From positions 1 to 64,000 of the forward strand of contig CAZUUQ010000004.1 in the NCBI GenBank assembly GCA_964622625.1: a stretch of 64,000 bases of DNA, written 5' to 3'. The translations under genes and the position numbers were made by a program. This document shows positions 8,406 through 17,364 of this stretch, piece by piece; positions within the stretch are counted from its first letter, which is position 1, and every line of letters begins with the position of its first letter. Below the pieces are notes generated by a model. It was given only the letters and a program-made list of their open reading frames with translations, was not told where the DNA came from and made no database searches. Source of the DNA: CAZCWM01 sp964622625 (GTDB lineage: Bacteria; Planctomycetota; Phycisphaerae; Phycisphaerales; Phycisphaeraceae).

Positions 8406-9908
8406 ATGAGCCGCATCATCACGAACGTTCCGTCACTTCTGGCCCAGCGCGTTCTGGGGCAGAACAACCGCACCCTGAACCAGTCGCTCGAACGCCTGAG
8501 CACGGGTTTCCGCGTCAACCGCGGGGCCGATGACCCGGCCGGCCTGATCGCCAGCGAGAAGCTGCGGTCCGAGAAGGCGGCGATCACCGCCGCGATCGGC
8601 AATGCCGAGCGGGCCGACCAGGTGGTCAACATCGCTGAGGGCGGGCTTCAGGAGATCAACAGCCTGCTGATCGAGCTGCAGGGACTGGTGGGCGGTTCGG
8701 CCAACGAGGCCGGCCTGTCTACTGAGGAGCTCGAGGCCAATCAGCTCCAGGTGGACTCGATCCTCCAGACCATAGACCGCATCGCCTCCACCACCAGTTT
8801 CCAGGGCATCAAGCTCCTCAACGGCACGTACGACTACGACATCACCAGTCAGCACGGTAAGGTTCTGGACTACCAGATCAACGCCGCGAAGCTGGAAAGC
8901 GGCGACACGCGCAATGTGTCGGTGGTCATCACGCAGTCGGCCCAGAACGGCGTGGTGTTCCTGTCCATGGGAGCCGCGTCGCTGGTGACCGGCGGCGAGA
9001 GCTTCCGCTTCGAGATCGCCGGGGCCGACGGGGCCCGCGAGTTCAGCTTCGCCTCAGCCACCACGTTGACCAACATGGCTGACCAGATCAACACGTTCAA
9101 GAGCGTGACCGGTGTGTCGGCGACCGTCGTCGGCGGCACGAACATTCAATTGGCCAGCACGGAGTATGGCAGCACCAATTTCGTGAAGTTCAAGATGCTC
9201 GATGCCGGCACACAGGCGGGCAGCGTCCGCCTCGCCTCGTCGGTCAACCAGAACGCCATCGACACCTCCACCGGTGATACGTTTGTCAACCTGGAGGGTT
9301 CGAGCGAGGTTAAGGATGACGGCCAGGACGTGGGGGCGACGATTAACGGTATCGCGGCCACGGGTGATGGCAACATCGCCCGGATCAACACCGACTTCCT
9401 GGATCTGTCGATCACGCTCAGCGCCAACGGGGCGCAGACACTGGCCAGCTTCGACGCCTTCACCGTCACCGGCGGGGGTGCGAAGTTCAACCTCGGGCCG
9501 AACGTGGACATCACCAACCAGGTGAGCCTCGGCATCAAGGACGTGGCGACGCGCAAGCTGGGCCGCGTGGGCGTGGGCTACCTCGATGCTCTGGCCCAGG
9601 GCCGGGCGTCAAACGTGGTCAACGGGGCGCGCGAGACGGCCCAGAAGATCGTCAACGCGGCGATCGACCAGGTGTCAAGCCTTCGTGGTCGCCTGGGCGC
9701 GTTCCAGAAGAACACCGTCGGGGCGACAATCCGGTCGCTGGGCGTGGCGTTGGAGAACACCAGCGCGGCCGAAAGCACGATCCGCGACACGAATTTCGCC
9801 GCTGAGACGGCCGAATTGACCCGCAACCAGATCCTGGTGCAGGCAGCGACCAACACCCTGGCCCTGGCCAACAGCCAGCCGCAATCGGTGCTGCAGTTGC
9901 TCGGATAG
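8406..9908 (+). CDS. Flagellin 2
   Basis: A 500-residue flagellin with conserved N-terminal D0/D1 (MSRIITNVPSLLAQRVL, LERLSTGFRVNRGADDPAGL) and C-terminal D1/D0 (NAAIDQVSSLRGRLGAFQKN, ending QPQSVLQLLG). A long central domain (about 145-370) with repeated beta-strand-like Thr/Gly/Ser segments is expected to be surface exposed on the filament. A GGAGGA lies 9 bases before the ATG. From 8583 to 9860 the DNA appears identical to 10431-11708 of flagellin 3, while the first 177 bases and the last codons differ. This is the pattern left by gene conversion or very recent duplication. Confidence 0.95.
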   Translation: MSRIITNVPSLLAQRVLGQNNRTLNQSLERLSTGFRVNRGADDPAGLIASEKLRSEKAAITAAIGNAERADQVVNIAEGGLQEINSLLIELQGLVGGSANEAGLSTEELEANQLQVDSILQTIDRIASTTSFQGIKLLNGTYDYDITSQHGKVLDYQINAAKLESGDTRNVSVVITQSAQNGVVFLSMGAASLVTGGESFRFEIAGADGAREFSFASATTLTNMADQINTFKSVTGVSATVVGGTNIQLASTEYGSTNFVKFKMLDAGTQAGSVRLASSVNQNAIDTSTGDTFVNLEGSSEVKDDGQDVGATINGIAATGDGNIARINTDFLDLSITLSANGAQTLASFDAFTVTGGGAKFNLGPNVDITNQVSLGIKDVATRKLGRVGVGYLDALAQGRASNVVNGARETAQKIVNAAIDQVSSLRGRLGAFQKNTVGATIRSLGVALENTSAAESTIRDTNFAAETAELTRNQILVQAATNTLALANSQPQSVLQLLG

Positions 9909-9944
9909 TTCGGCGACAGAAAATCTCCCGGTTGGTTTGATCGC

Positions 9945-9971
9945 AAACCCCGCCCCCTCGGCGGGGTTTTT
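9945..9971 (+). terminator. Intrinsic terminator after flagellin 2
   Basis: Stem AACCCCGCC (9946-9954), 5-base loop, stem GGCGGGGTT (9960-9968), followed by T residues to 9971. It is a strong GC stem 37 bases after the stop codon of flagellin 2, so each flagellin gene has its own transcription end. Confidence 0.88.
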
Positions 9972-10000
9972 GCATGTCCGCCGACTGTCGTTGCGGCCAG

Positions 10001-10027
10001 TAGTTGATTATCGGTCCGTTCCGATAA
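10001..10027 (+). promoter_or_regulatory. Candidate sigma-28-type promoter for flagellin 3
   Basis: The -10-like octamer TCCGATAA (10020-10027) matches the sigma-28 consensus GCCGATAA at six or more positions. It lies exactly 11 bases after TAGTTGAT (10001-10008), a weak match to the -35 consensus TAAAGTTT. The same region forms an inverted repeat TTATCGG...CCGATAA. The distance to the ATG at 10254 is long. Whether this lineage uses sigma-28 for flagellins is assumed, not shown. Confidence 0.35.
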
Positions 10028-10253
10028 GCGGAAATCGGAAAAACTGTTACCTGCCGTACAGACTGAACACCGACAGTTCACGTGCGGAAGCTGTGCCGGA
10101 CTTGCTGGTCGGCTGCCGCACCGAACCCCCAGACGCGAGGCGTGTGGCCTCGCGGCCCAAGCATCAGGGTTGGATCGGATTCTGGAGATACGGTTACAGG
10201 GGCAGGAGGCCCGAGTCCCTTTTTCGTGAGAAGCATCACGGAGGACCTTCACC

Positions 10254-11756
10254 ATGAGTCGCATCATCACCAACGTTCCGTCGCTCCTGGCCCAGCGCGT
10301 ATTGGGGCAGAACAACAGATCGCTCAACCAATCGCTGGAACGGTTGAGCACCGGCTACCGCATCAACCGCGGCGCCGATGATCCGGCCGGCCTGATCGCC
10401 AGCGAAAAGCTGCGATCGGAGAAGGCCGCCATCACCGCCGCGATCGGCAATGCCGAGCGGGCCGACCAGGTGGTCAACATCGCTGAGGGCGGGCTTCAGG
10501 AGATCAACAGCCTGCTGATCGAGCTGCAGGGACTGGTGGGCGGTTCGGCCAACGAGGCCGGCCTGTCTACTGAGGAGCTCGAGGCCAATCAGCTCCAGGT
10601 GGACTCGATCCTCCAGACCATAGACCGCATCGCCTCCACCACCAGTTTCCAGGGCATCAAGCTCCTCAACGGCACGTACGACTACGACATCACCAGTCAG
10701 CACGGTAAGGTTCTGGACTACCAGATCAACGCCGCGAAGCTGGAAAGCGGCGACACGCGCAATGTGTCGGTGGTCATCACGCAGTCGGCCCAGAACGGCG
10801 TGGTGTTCCTGTCCATGGGAGCCGCGTCGCTGGTGACCGGCGGCGAGAGCTTCCGCTTCGAGATCGCCGGGGCCGACGGGGCCCGCGAGTTCAGCTTCGC
10901 CTCAGCCACCACGTTGACCAACATGGCTGACCAGATCAACACGTTCAAGAGCGTGACCGGTGTGTCGGCGACCGTCGTCGGCGGCACGAACATTCAATTG
11001 GCCAGCACGGAGTATGGCAGCACCAATTTCGTGAAGTTCAAGATGCTCGATGCCGGCACACAGGCGGGCAGCGTCCGCCTCGCCTCGTCGGTCAACCAGA
11101 ACGCCATCGACACCTCCACCGGTGATACGTTTGTCAACCTGGAGGGTTCGAGCGAGGTTAAGGATGACGGCCAGGACGTGGGGGCGACGATTAACGGTAT
11201 CGCGGCCACGGGTGATGGCAACATCGCCCGGATCAACACCGACTTCCTGGATCTGTCGATCACGCTCAGCGCCAACGGGGCGCAGACACTGGCCAGCTTC
11301 GACGCCTTCACCGTCACCGGCGGGGGTGCGAAGTTCAACCTCGGGCCGAACGTGGACATCACCAACCAGGTGAGCCTCGGCATCAAGGACGTGGCGACGC
11401 GCAAGCTGGGCCGCGTGGGCGTGGGCTACCTCGATGCTCTGGCCCAGGGCCGGGCGTCAAACGTGGTCAACGGGGCGCGCGAGACGGCCCAGAAGATCGT
11501 CAACGCGGCGATCGACCAGGTGTCAAGCCTTCGTGGTCGCCTGGGCGCGTTCCAGAAGAACACCGTCGGGGCGACAATCCGGTCGCTGGGCGTGGCGTTG
11601 GAGAACACCAGCGCGGCCGAAAGCACGATCCGCGACACGAATTTCGCCGCTGAGACGGCCGAATTGACCCGCAACCAGATCCTGGTGCAGGCAGCGACCA
11701 ACACCCTGTCCCTGGCCAACAGCCAGCCGCAATCGGTGTTGCAGCTTCTGGGATGA
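10254..11756 (+). CDS. Flagellin 3
   Basis: A 500-residue flagellin with the same domain order as flagellin 2. The protein is nearly identical to it: differences are limited to the first 60 residues (for example GYRINRG versus GFRVNRG) and one residue near the C-terminus (TLSLAN versus TLALAN). A GGAGGA lies about 11 bases before the ATG. The 5' segment differs from flagellin 2 mostly at synonymous positions, whereas the following 1278 bases are the same. It is the last of three tandem co-directional copies and is followed by its own terminator. Confidence 0.95.
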   Translation: MSRIITNVPSLLAQRVLGQNNRSLNQSLERLSTGYRINRGADDPAGLIASEKLRSEKAAITAAIGNAERADQVVNIAEGGLQEINSLLIELQGLVGGSANEAGLSTEELEANQLQVDSILQTIDRIASTTSFQGIKLLNGTYDYDITSQHGKVLDYQINAAKLESGDTRNVSVVITQSAQNGVVFLSMGAASLVTGGESFRFEIAGADGAREFSFASATTLTNMADQINTFKSVTGVSATVVGGTNIQLASTEYGSTNFVKFKMLDAGTQAGSVRLASSVNQNAIDTSTGDTFVNLEGSSEVKDDGQDVGATINGIAATGDGNIARINTDFLDLSITLSANGAQTLASFDAFTVTGGGAKFNLGPNVDITNQVSLGIKDVATRKLGRVGVGYLDALAQGRASNVVNGARETAQKIVNAAIDQVSSLRGRLGAFQKNTVGATIRSLGVALENTSAAESTIRDTNFAAETAELTRNQILVQAATNTLSLANSQPQSVLQLLG

Positions 11757-11773
11757 CGCAAGAGAACAGTGAA

Positions 11774-11819
11774 TGATCGGATCAACGCTGGAGCGCCCGC
11801 GCAGGCGGGCATCCGATCA
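11774..11819. repeat. Nested palindrome downstream of flagellin 3
   Basis: Outer arms TGATCGGAT (11774-11782) and ATCCGATCA (11811-11819) enclose a second hairpin GCCCGC-GCAG-GCGGGC (11795-11810). There is no T-run, so it is more likely a REP-like palindrome than the terminator. It lies between the flagellin 3 stop and the terminator at 11829. Confidence 0.6.
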
Positions 11820-11828
11820 CTGATGCGG

Positions 11829-11858
11829 GGCGGCGGCCGTCAAGGTCGCCGCCTTTTT
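11829..11858 (+). terminator. Intrinsic terminator after flagellin 3
   Basis: Stem GGCGGCGGCC (11829-11838), loop GTCAA, stem GGTCGCCGCC (11844-11853), then TTTTT (11854-11858) followed by more pyrimidines. It ends the flagellin block. Confidence 0.85.
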
Positions 11859-12187
11859 CCTTTTGGGGGAAGTCCCAAGGCCGCAGAATCAAAAACAAAA
11901 TGGGAATGTGATATTCAGGCCGTCGCACTGCGGACAAGGCGCGCTCGCTGAGACCGACTTTTGGCCCTCGCTCCAGTTTTCTTTCCTACCCGAGCTTCGA
12001 GATTGCACAGCCGGACGCAGTGCGACGCCAGGAACCCAAGCTGGGTTTTCCGACGGAGCGACCTTGCACGGGTGTTCCGGGGCTGCGGGCCGGGACAGGG
12101 TGCAGGGTTGGTGGCGTAGCCAACCAGAGTCTGCTATAAAGGGACAAGTAAAGATATAAATGTCTCAACTGCTCGGAGGAAGGCCTC
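11859..12187. other. Non-coding region upstream of the porin gene
   Basis: No gene is supportable in these 329 bases. They contain a perfect 12-bp inverted repeat, CGTCGCACTGCG (11921-11932) and CGCAGTGCGACG (12016-12027). A GGTTGG/CCAACC hairpin lies at 12106-12125, and a TATAAA at 12135-12140 could be a -10 element for the porin, although no good -35 is visible. A strong GGAGGA precedes the porin start. Confidence 0.5.
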
Positions 12188-13600
12188 ATGCGGATCTCGA
12201 CATTGTCAGGCGTGTCGTGTCTGATTTTTGCGTTGACAGTACTGCCCTCGCAGGGGCAGAGCATCGGCGTGAACGGCGTTGATGAGAGCATACGGGCAGA
12301 ACTTGAAGCCCTTCGGACTGTAGTCACAGCCCAGCAGCAGCAGCTTGACCAGCAGGCGGCCGAGATGGCCAGGATGCGCCAGCAGCAGCAGGCCGCCTGG
12401 TTCGACCAGAGCAGACAGGCGGAGGTTGACCAGATCGCCGAAGACGTGCTCAGTGCAGCCGCGGACGTCGATCAGAACCAGCAATTGGCAGGGTGGGACA
12501 ACGGCTTCTTTCTGCAGGCGGCCGACAACAGCTTCCGCCTCCAGTTGCTCGGCCAGATTCAGGTGCGTCACGTTTTCGCGGTTCAGCAGGACACCGCCGA
12601 CCCCAGCAGCGACGACGTGACCAACGGCTTTGAGATCTCTCGCTTCCGCCTGGGCGTCAAGGGCCACGTTGTCGATCCGAGCTGGCAGTTCTATTACTGG
12701 GGGGGCCACGGCTCCAGCGGCGACTATCTGCCCCTGGACGTATGGATCCGCAAGCAGATCAACGAGAACTGGTGGGTTCAGGCCGGCCAGTTCAAGGTGC
12801 CGCTGTGGAAGGAGTGGATCATCGGCGAGACCAGTCAGGCGTTCGTGGAGCGTTCGCTGCTGACCTATGAGTTCTGGGGCTTCTACACCGAGGGCGTGAA
12901 CATCGGCTATCAGGATGGGCCGTTTGCGGCCGTACTGTCGCTCAACGACGGCCTGAACGGCGCGGGCGCTCCGGCGGGTGTGGTCGGCGGCGGACACACC
13001 TCGCCATGGAACGAAGCCGACGTGGTGGGCACGGCCGTCACTGGCCGCGTCGACTATCTGGTGGCCGGCGACTGGAGCCGCAACAGCGACTTCCAGGCCT
13101 GGACCGGCTCCGGGCCTGACAGTGAGCTCCTGCTGGTGGTCGGCGGCGGCGGGCACTACCAGCACGGCGACTGGCACAGCAGCGGCGCCGATGAGGGCGA
13201 GGTTGTGCGCTGGACCGCCGATGTACTGACCAAGTACCGTGGTGTGAGCGTGTTCGCCGCGGTCATCGGCAACCATGTGAGCAACCTCGACCTCAGCCCC
13301 GATCTGAACCAATACGGGTTACTGCTGCAGGCCGGCTGGTTCGTGTGCGACGACCTGGAACTGCTGGCCCGCTACGAGTGGGGAGACTCCGACGTGGCCG
13401 GTGAAAGCGATCTGAGCATTATCACCGTGGGTTTCAACCGCTTCTTCGCCCGCCATCGGCTCAAGTGGAGTACAGACGTGGGTTTCGGACTCAACCCCGT
13501 CGCGGCGACGTGGGCGGCCCCGGGGGCTGGCTGGCGGGCCGACTCGCCGGGCGACAGCAGCCAGGTGGTGGTGCGATCGCAATTGCAGCTTCTGTTCTGA
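12188..13600 (+). CDS. Outer-membrane porin, OprP/OprO-like
   Basis: A 470-residue predicted beta-barrel. A signal peptide is visible (about 1-24, hydrophobic core then PSQGQS). A Gln-rich coiled-coil segment follows (about 35-75, many Q/E/A with heptad character), of the sort that anchors planctomycete and other porins to the periplasm or oligomerises them. The rest is rich in alternating aromatic and polar residues typical of barrel strands (FEISRFRLGVKG, WQFYYWGG, WWVQAGQFKVPLWKE, NIGYQDG), and the protein ends LQLLF with a C-terminal Phe as expected for an outer-membrane barrel. The family is phosphate/polyphosphate-selective porin-like; the substrate cannot be told. A GGAGGA lies 9 bases before the ATG. 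Confidence 0.85.
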   Translation: MRISTLSGVSCLIFALTVLPSQGQSIGVNGVDESIRAELEALRTVVTAQQQQLDQQAAEMARMRQQQQAAWFDQSRQAEVDQIAEDVLSAAADVDQNQQLAGWDNGFFLQAADNSFRLQLLGQIQVRHVFAVQQDTADPSSDDVTNGFEISRFRLGVKGHVVDPSWQFYYWGGHGSSGDYLPLDVWIRKQINENWWVQAGQFKVPLWKEWIIGETSQAFVERSLLTYEFWGFYTEGVNIGYQDGPFAAVLSLNDGLNGAGAPAGVVGGGHTSPWNEADVVGTAVTGRVDYLVAGDWSRNSDFQAWTGSGPDSELLLVVGGGGHYQHGDWHSSGADEGEVVRWTADVLTKYRGVSVFAAVIGNHVSNLDLSPDLNQYGLLLQAGWFVCDDLELLARYEWGDSDVAGESDLSIITVGFNRFFARHRLKWSTDVGFGLNPVAATWAAPGAGWRADSPGDSSQVVVRSQLQLLF

Positions 13601-13693
13601 CGGCACGACTTCGCATCGCGGTTCCATTCCTGTCCCCTGCACGGACCGCGAGCGGCGACAGATTCAACTCCTGTCTGGAAAGGAGCGTTTTTC

Positions 13694-15169
13694 ATGGACG
13701 CGACGGTGACGAGCGGAGGGACGCGCTATCGCGTGCTGCTGGGCGCGATCGTGGTGCAACTGATCCTGGGAACGGTGTATGGTTACAGCATCTTCTGGCC
13801 GCCGCTGGAGTCGGAAGTCGGCCTGCCGCAGCACATGGCCAACTGGGCCTTCGCCATCTGCGTGCTGGCATTCTCCGCCACCATGGTGATCGCCGGGCGG
13901 GTGCAGGACATCATGGGCCCGCGGGTTCCGGCCATCATCGGCGGCGTGCTGATGGGTACGGGCTTCCTGTTGGCCAGTTTCATGCACTCGCCGATGGTCT
14001 TTCTGCTGGCGCATGCGGCCTTCGTCGGCGTGGTGGGCATCGTGCTGCTGATGCTGTCGCATGCGCTGCTGGGCAAACTTGATCCCGAGCAGGTGCCCGC
14101 GGTCCGCTACGTCCCACTGGGCATCATCGCCGCAGTCGTGACGGCCGGGGTCATGCTCGGCAACGAGTATGTCGGACGCATGCAGGAATTCGACCAGTTG
14201 TTCCTGCTGTGGGGCACCGTCGGTTTCATGGCCGGCGCGGGCATCGGCTTCGCCTACGTCTGTCCTATCGCCGCTCTGGTCAAGTGGTTCCCCGGCCACA
14301 AGGGATTGATGGCTGGTCTGGCCGTGGCGGGCTTCGGTTTCGGCGCCTTCATCTTCAGCAATAAGGATCTGATCTTCAGTGCCGAGAGCTTCATCCATGA
14401 CTACGGCATCGTGTCGCTGTTCCGCATTCACGGCCTGGTGTGCCTTGTGGCGGTGACGCTGGGGGCCATGATGCTCAGCAACCCGCCGGGCACCGCTCTG
14501 AAAGTTGCCGGCGCGGGCGAGTCGGTGTGGCAGGACACGCTGCGCCGGCCGGCGTTCTACGTGTTGTGGCTGATGTATTTCTCCGGCTCACTGGCGGGGC
14601 TGATGGTCATAGGCATTCTCAAGCCGTTCGCTGGTACGCAGCTTGTGGACGCCGCCGGGGGTGCCGACGCCCTCGATGCGGCGACGCATGCGGATCTGCT
14701 GGCGCGCGGTGTGGCGACCGTCTGGTGGCTGGCCATCTTCAATGCCGTGGGACGCATCGTATGGGGGTTCGTCTCTGACCGCGTCGGGCGTACCACTGCC
14801 TTCGTGGCCATGTTTGGTTTTCAGGCCGTCGTCATGTTCGTGCTCGTGGGGTTGAAGACAGAACTGACGCTGGCGGCGGGAGCGTCGCTGGTGGGTTTCA
14901 ATTACGGCGGCTGCTTCGCCCTGTTTCCGTCGGCGACGGCGGATATGTTCGGCTCGAAGAATCTTGGAGCCAACTACGGCTGGCTTTTCACAAGCTACGG
15001 TATGGCGGGGGTGGTGGGGATCGCGGCCGGCAACGCGGCGATGACCATGACCGGCTCGTACGCGGCGGCGTTCGCGTTCGCGGCGGTTTTGTGCCTGATT
15101 TCGGCGGTTCTGGCAGCGGGTTTGGGGGCGCAGCGGCGGCGGGCGGTGCAGTCGGCCGGAGCCGGGTGA
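13694..15169 (+). CDS. MFS transporter, oxalate/formate antiporter (OFA) type
   Basis: A 491-residue protein with about 12 membrane segments and the OFA-family hallmarks: VYGYSIFWPPLESEVG at the start of TM1, GRVQDIMGPRVPAIIGG in the loop 2-3 motif, and GRIVWGFVSDRVGR in the second half. An AAGGAG sits before the ATG. It is followed 146 bases later by acetyl-CoA synthetase, and this pairing suggests uptake of acetate or another small monocarboxylate. That substrate is inferred from context only. Confidence 0.85.
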   Translation: MDATVTSGGTRYRVLLGAIVVQLILGTVYGYSIFWPPLESEVGLPQHMANWAFAICVLAFSATMVIAGRVQDIMGPRVPAIIGGVLMGTGFLLASFMHSPMVFLLAHAAFVGVVGIVLLMLSHALLGKLDPEQVPAVRYVPLGIIAAVVTAGVMLGNEYVGRMQEFDQLFLLWGTVGFMAGAGIGFAYVCPIAALVKWFPGHKGLMAGLAVAGFGFGAFIFSNKDLIFSAESFIHDYGIVSLFRIHGLVCLVAVTLGAMMLSNPPGTALKVAGAGESVWQDTLRRPAFYVLWLMYFSGSLAGLMVIGILKPFAGTQLVDAAGGADALDAATHADLLARGVATVWWLAIFNAVGRIVWGFVSDRVGRTTAFVAMFGFQAVVMFVLVGLKTELTLAAGASLVGFNYGGCFALFPSATADMFGSKNLGANYGWLFTSYGMAGVVGIAAGNAAMTMTGSYAAAFAFAAVLCLISAVLAAGLGAQRRRAVQSAGAG

Positions 15170-15315
15170 TGGTATGATGACCCACCGTCCAGCGGCGATG
15201 TCCATCGCTGTGTCATCTTGAGGCGTATCCAGCCGATCCCGCGACATCCGCGGGCGTCAGTTTGCGGCAGAGCGACAGCATATGAGTCAGGATTAAGTCA
15301 GAAGGAGCCAGACGC

Positions 15316-17301
15316 ATGAGTTCTCCCACCACCACCCACGGAAGCGCCAATGCCCAGGCGGCTGACGGCCGCGTCATCCCCCCGCCCCCGAGTTTCGCCG
15401 CCAAGGCCCACATTCCTTCGTTGCAGGATTACGAGCGCATGTACAACCGGTCGATCGACGACCCGGCGGGCTTCTGGTCGGAGATTGCGGAGGACTTCGT
15501 CTGGCAGAAGAAGTGGAGCAAGGTCCGCGAGTGGACCTTCCGCGACAGCGTGTCGATCAAGTGGTTCCTGGACGGCAAGACCAACATCACGGTCAACGCT
15601 TTGGATCGGCACCTGGAGAAGCGCGGCAACCAGACGGCGCTGATCTGGGAGGGCAACGAGCCGGGCGAGGACGGCAAGCTGACGTATCGCGAACTGCATG
15701 AGCAGGTGTGCAGGTTCGCCAACGTGCTCAAGAGCCTTGGGGTGGTCAAGGGTGACCGCGTCTGCCTGTACATGCAGATGATCCCGGAATTGGCGATCGC
15801 GATGCTGGCATGCGCCCGCATTGGGGCGATTCACTCGATCGTGTTCGGGGCTTTCAGCGAGGAGGCGCTGCGCGACCGCATCAACGACTCGGCGTGCAAG
15901 ATTCTGGTGACGCAGGACACGGCCCTGCGCGGCAAGAAGAATGACATCCCCATGAAGGCCAAGGCCGATCTGGGTGTCGATCACACGCCATCGATCCAGC
16001 ACATCATCGTCGTCCGCCGCACGGCCCATCCGGTCGACATGACCCCCGGCCGCGATATCTGGTGGCACGAGGCGATGGCGAAGGCGGACGCGAAATGCGA
16101 GCCGGTCTGGATGGATGCCGAGGACCCGCTTTTCATCCTGTACACCTCCGGCTCGACGGGCAAGCCCAAGGGTGTGCTGCACACCACGGGCGGGTACATG
16201 GTCTATGCCGCGACGACCTTCAAGTATATTTTCGACTATCACGACGGCGACATCTGGTGGTGCACGGCCGACATCGGCTGGATCACGGGGCACAGCTACA
16301 TCATCTACGGACCGCTGTGCAACGGAGCGACGTCGATCATGTTCGAGGGCGTGCCGACGTATCCCGACGCGGGGCGTTTCTGGGATGTGGTCGACAAGTA
16401 CAAGGTCACGCAATTCTACACAGCTCCGACGGCGATCCGCGCCCTGATGCGCGAGGGCGAGGAGCACGTGACCAAGCGCGACCTGTCGAGTCTCAAACTG
16501 CTGGGCACCGTTGGCGAGCCGATCAACCCGGAAGTGTGGTTGTGGTATTGGCGCACCGTCGGCAAGGAGAAGACGCCGGTAGTCGACACGTGGTGGCAGA
16601 CGGAGACCGGCGGGATTCTTATCACGCCATTGCCGGGCGCGATGAACCTCAAGCCCGGCTCGGCGAGTCGGCCGTTCTTTGGCGTCCAGCCGGTGATCCT
16701 CGACGACAACGGCAAGGAGGTCGGCGCGGGTGAAAGCGGCAAGCTCTGCATCCGCGAGCCGTGGCCCGGCATCATGCGTACCACGTGGGGTGACCACGAG
16801 CGCTTCGTGCAGACCTACTTCAGCACGTATGCCGGTTACTACTTCACCGGTGACGGCTGCCGCAAGGATGCCGACGGCGACTACTGGTTGCTGGGACGCG
16901 TGGACGACGTGATCAACGTTTCGGGCCATCGGCTGGGCACGGCCGAGGTGGAAAGCGCGTTGGTGTCGCACCCGGCCGTCGCCGAGGCTGCGGTGGTCGG
17001 CTTCCCGCATGACATCAAGGGCCAGGGCATCTACGCCTACGTGACGCTCAAGGCCGACCAGCATCCCAGCGACGACCTGAAGAAGGATCTGGTCAAGCAC
17101 GTGCGGCACGAGATCGGCCCGATCGCCACGCCGGATGTGATCCAGTGGGCCCCCGGCCTGCCGAAGACGCGATCGGGCAAGATCATGCGCCGTATCCTGC
17201 GCAAGATCGCCGAAAACATGCCTGAGCAGGTTGGCGACACCTCGACCCTGGCCGATCCCACAGTGGTCGACAACCTCGTCGCCAATCGATCAAAGGCATA
17301 A
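15316..17301 (+). CDS. acs: Acetyl-CoA synthetase (AMP-forming)
   Basis: Converts acetate, ATP and CoA to acetyl-CoA through an acetyl-adenylate. The 661 residues match the usual Acs length. The P-loop-like YTSGSTGKPKG, the acetate-pocket region with WWQTETGG, the hinge region YWLLGRVDDVINVSGHR and the C-terminal PKTRSGKIMRR are all present. The last contains the catalytic Lys that is regulated by acetylation in characterised homologues. AAGGAG precedes the ATG. It may be co-regulated with the upstream MFS carrier and is ended by the strong terminator at 17332. Confidence 0.97.
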   Translation: MSSPTTTHGSANAQAADGRVIPPPPSFAAKAHIPSLQDYERMYNRSIDDPAGFWSEIAEDFVWQKKWSKVREWTFRDSVSIKWFLDGKTNITVNALDRHLEKRGNQTALIWEGNEPGEDGKLTYRELHEQVCRFANVLKSLGVVKGDRVCLYMQMIPELAIAMLACARIGAIHSIVFGAFSEEALRDRINDSACKILVTQDTALRGKKNDIPMKAKADLGVDHTPSIQHIIVVRRTAHPVDMTPGRDIWWHEAMAKADAKCEPVWMDAEDPLFILYTSGSTGKPKGVLHTTGGYMVYAATTFKYIFDYHDGDIWWCTADIGWITGHSYIIYGPLCNGATSIMFEGVPTYPDAGRFWDVVDKYKVTQFYTAPTAIRALMREGEEHVTKRDLSSLKLLGTVGEPINPEVWLWYWRTVGKEKTPVVDTWWQTETGGILITPLPGAMNLKPGSASRPFFGVQPVILDDNGKEVGAGESGKLCIREPWPGIMRTTWGDHERFVQTYFSTYAGYYFTGDGCRKDADGDYWLLGRVDDVINVSGHRLGTAEVESALVSHPAVAEAAVVGFPHDIKGQGIYAYVTLKADQHPSDDLKKDLVKHVRHEIGPIATPDVIQWAPGLPKTRSGKIMRRILRKIAENMPEQVGDTSTLADPTVVDNLVANRSKA

Positions 17302-17331
17302 ATCGTCAAGGCGGCAATTGTTCAACCGATG

Positions 17332-17364
17332 CAGGCTGAGCGGTGAGTCGCTCAGCCTGTTTTA
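17332..17364. terminator. Shared terminator between convergent acs and GH94 genes
   Basis: A perfect 11-bp stem, CAGGCTGAGCG (17332-17342) and CGCTCAGCCTG (17349-17359), with a 6-base loop and TTTT after it on the plus strand. The stop codon of the minus-strand GH94 gene (17352-17354) lies inside the stem, so the two transcription units meet here. Confidence 0.88.

Noticed and set aside
8406..11756. Flagellin 3 as a pure assembly duplicate
   Set aside because: The 5' segment, 3' codons, upstream region and terminator differ from those of flagellin 2, so two real loci are more likely. It still needs long-read proof.
15298..17109. A 603-residue reading frame on the minus strand opposite acs
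   Set aside because: It lies entirely opposite the well-supported acs gene, shows no recognisable motif and has the composition expected of an antisense frame in GC-rich DNA.
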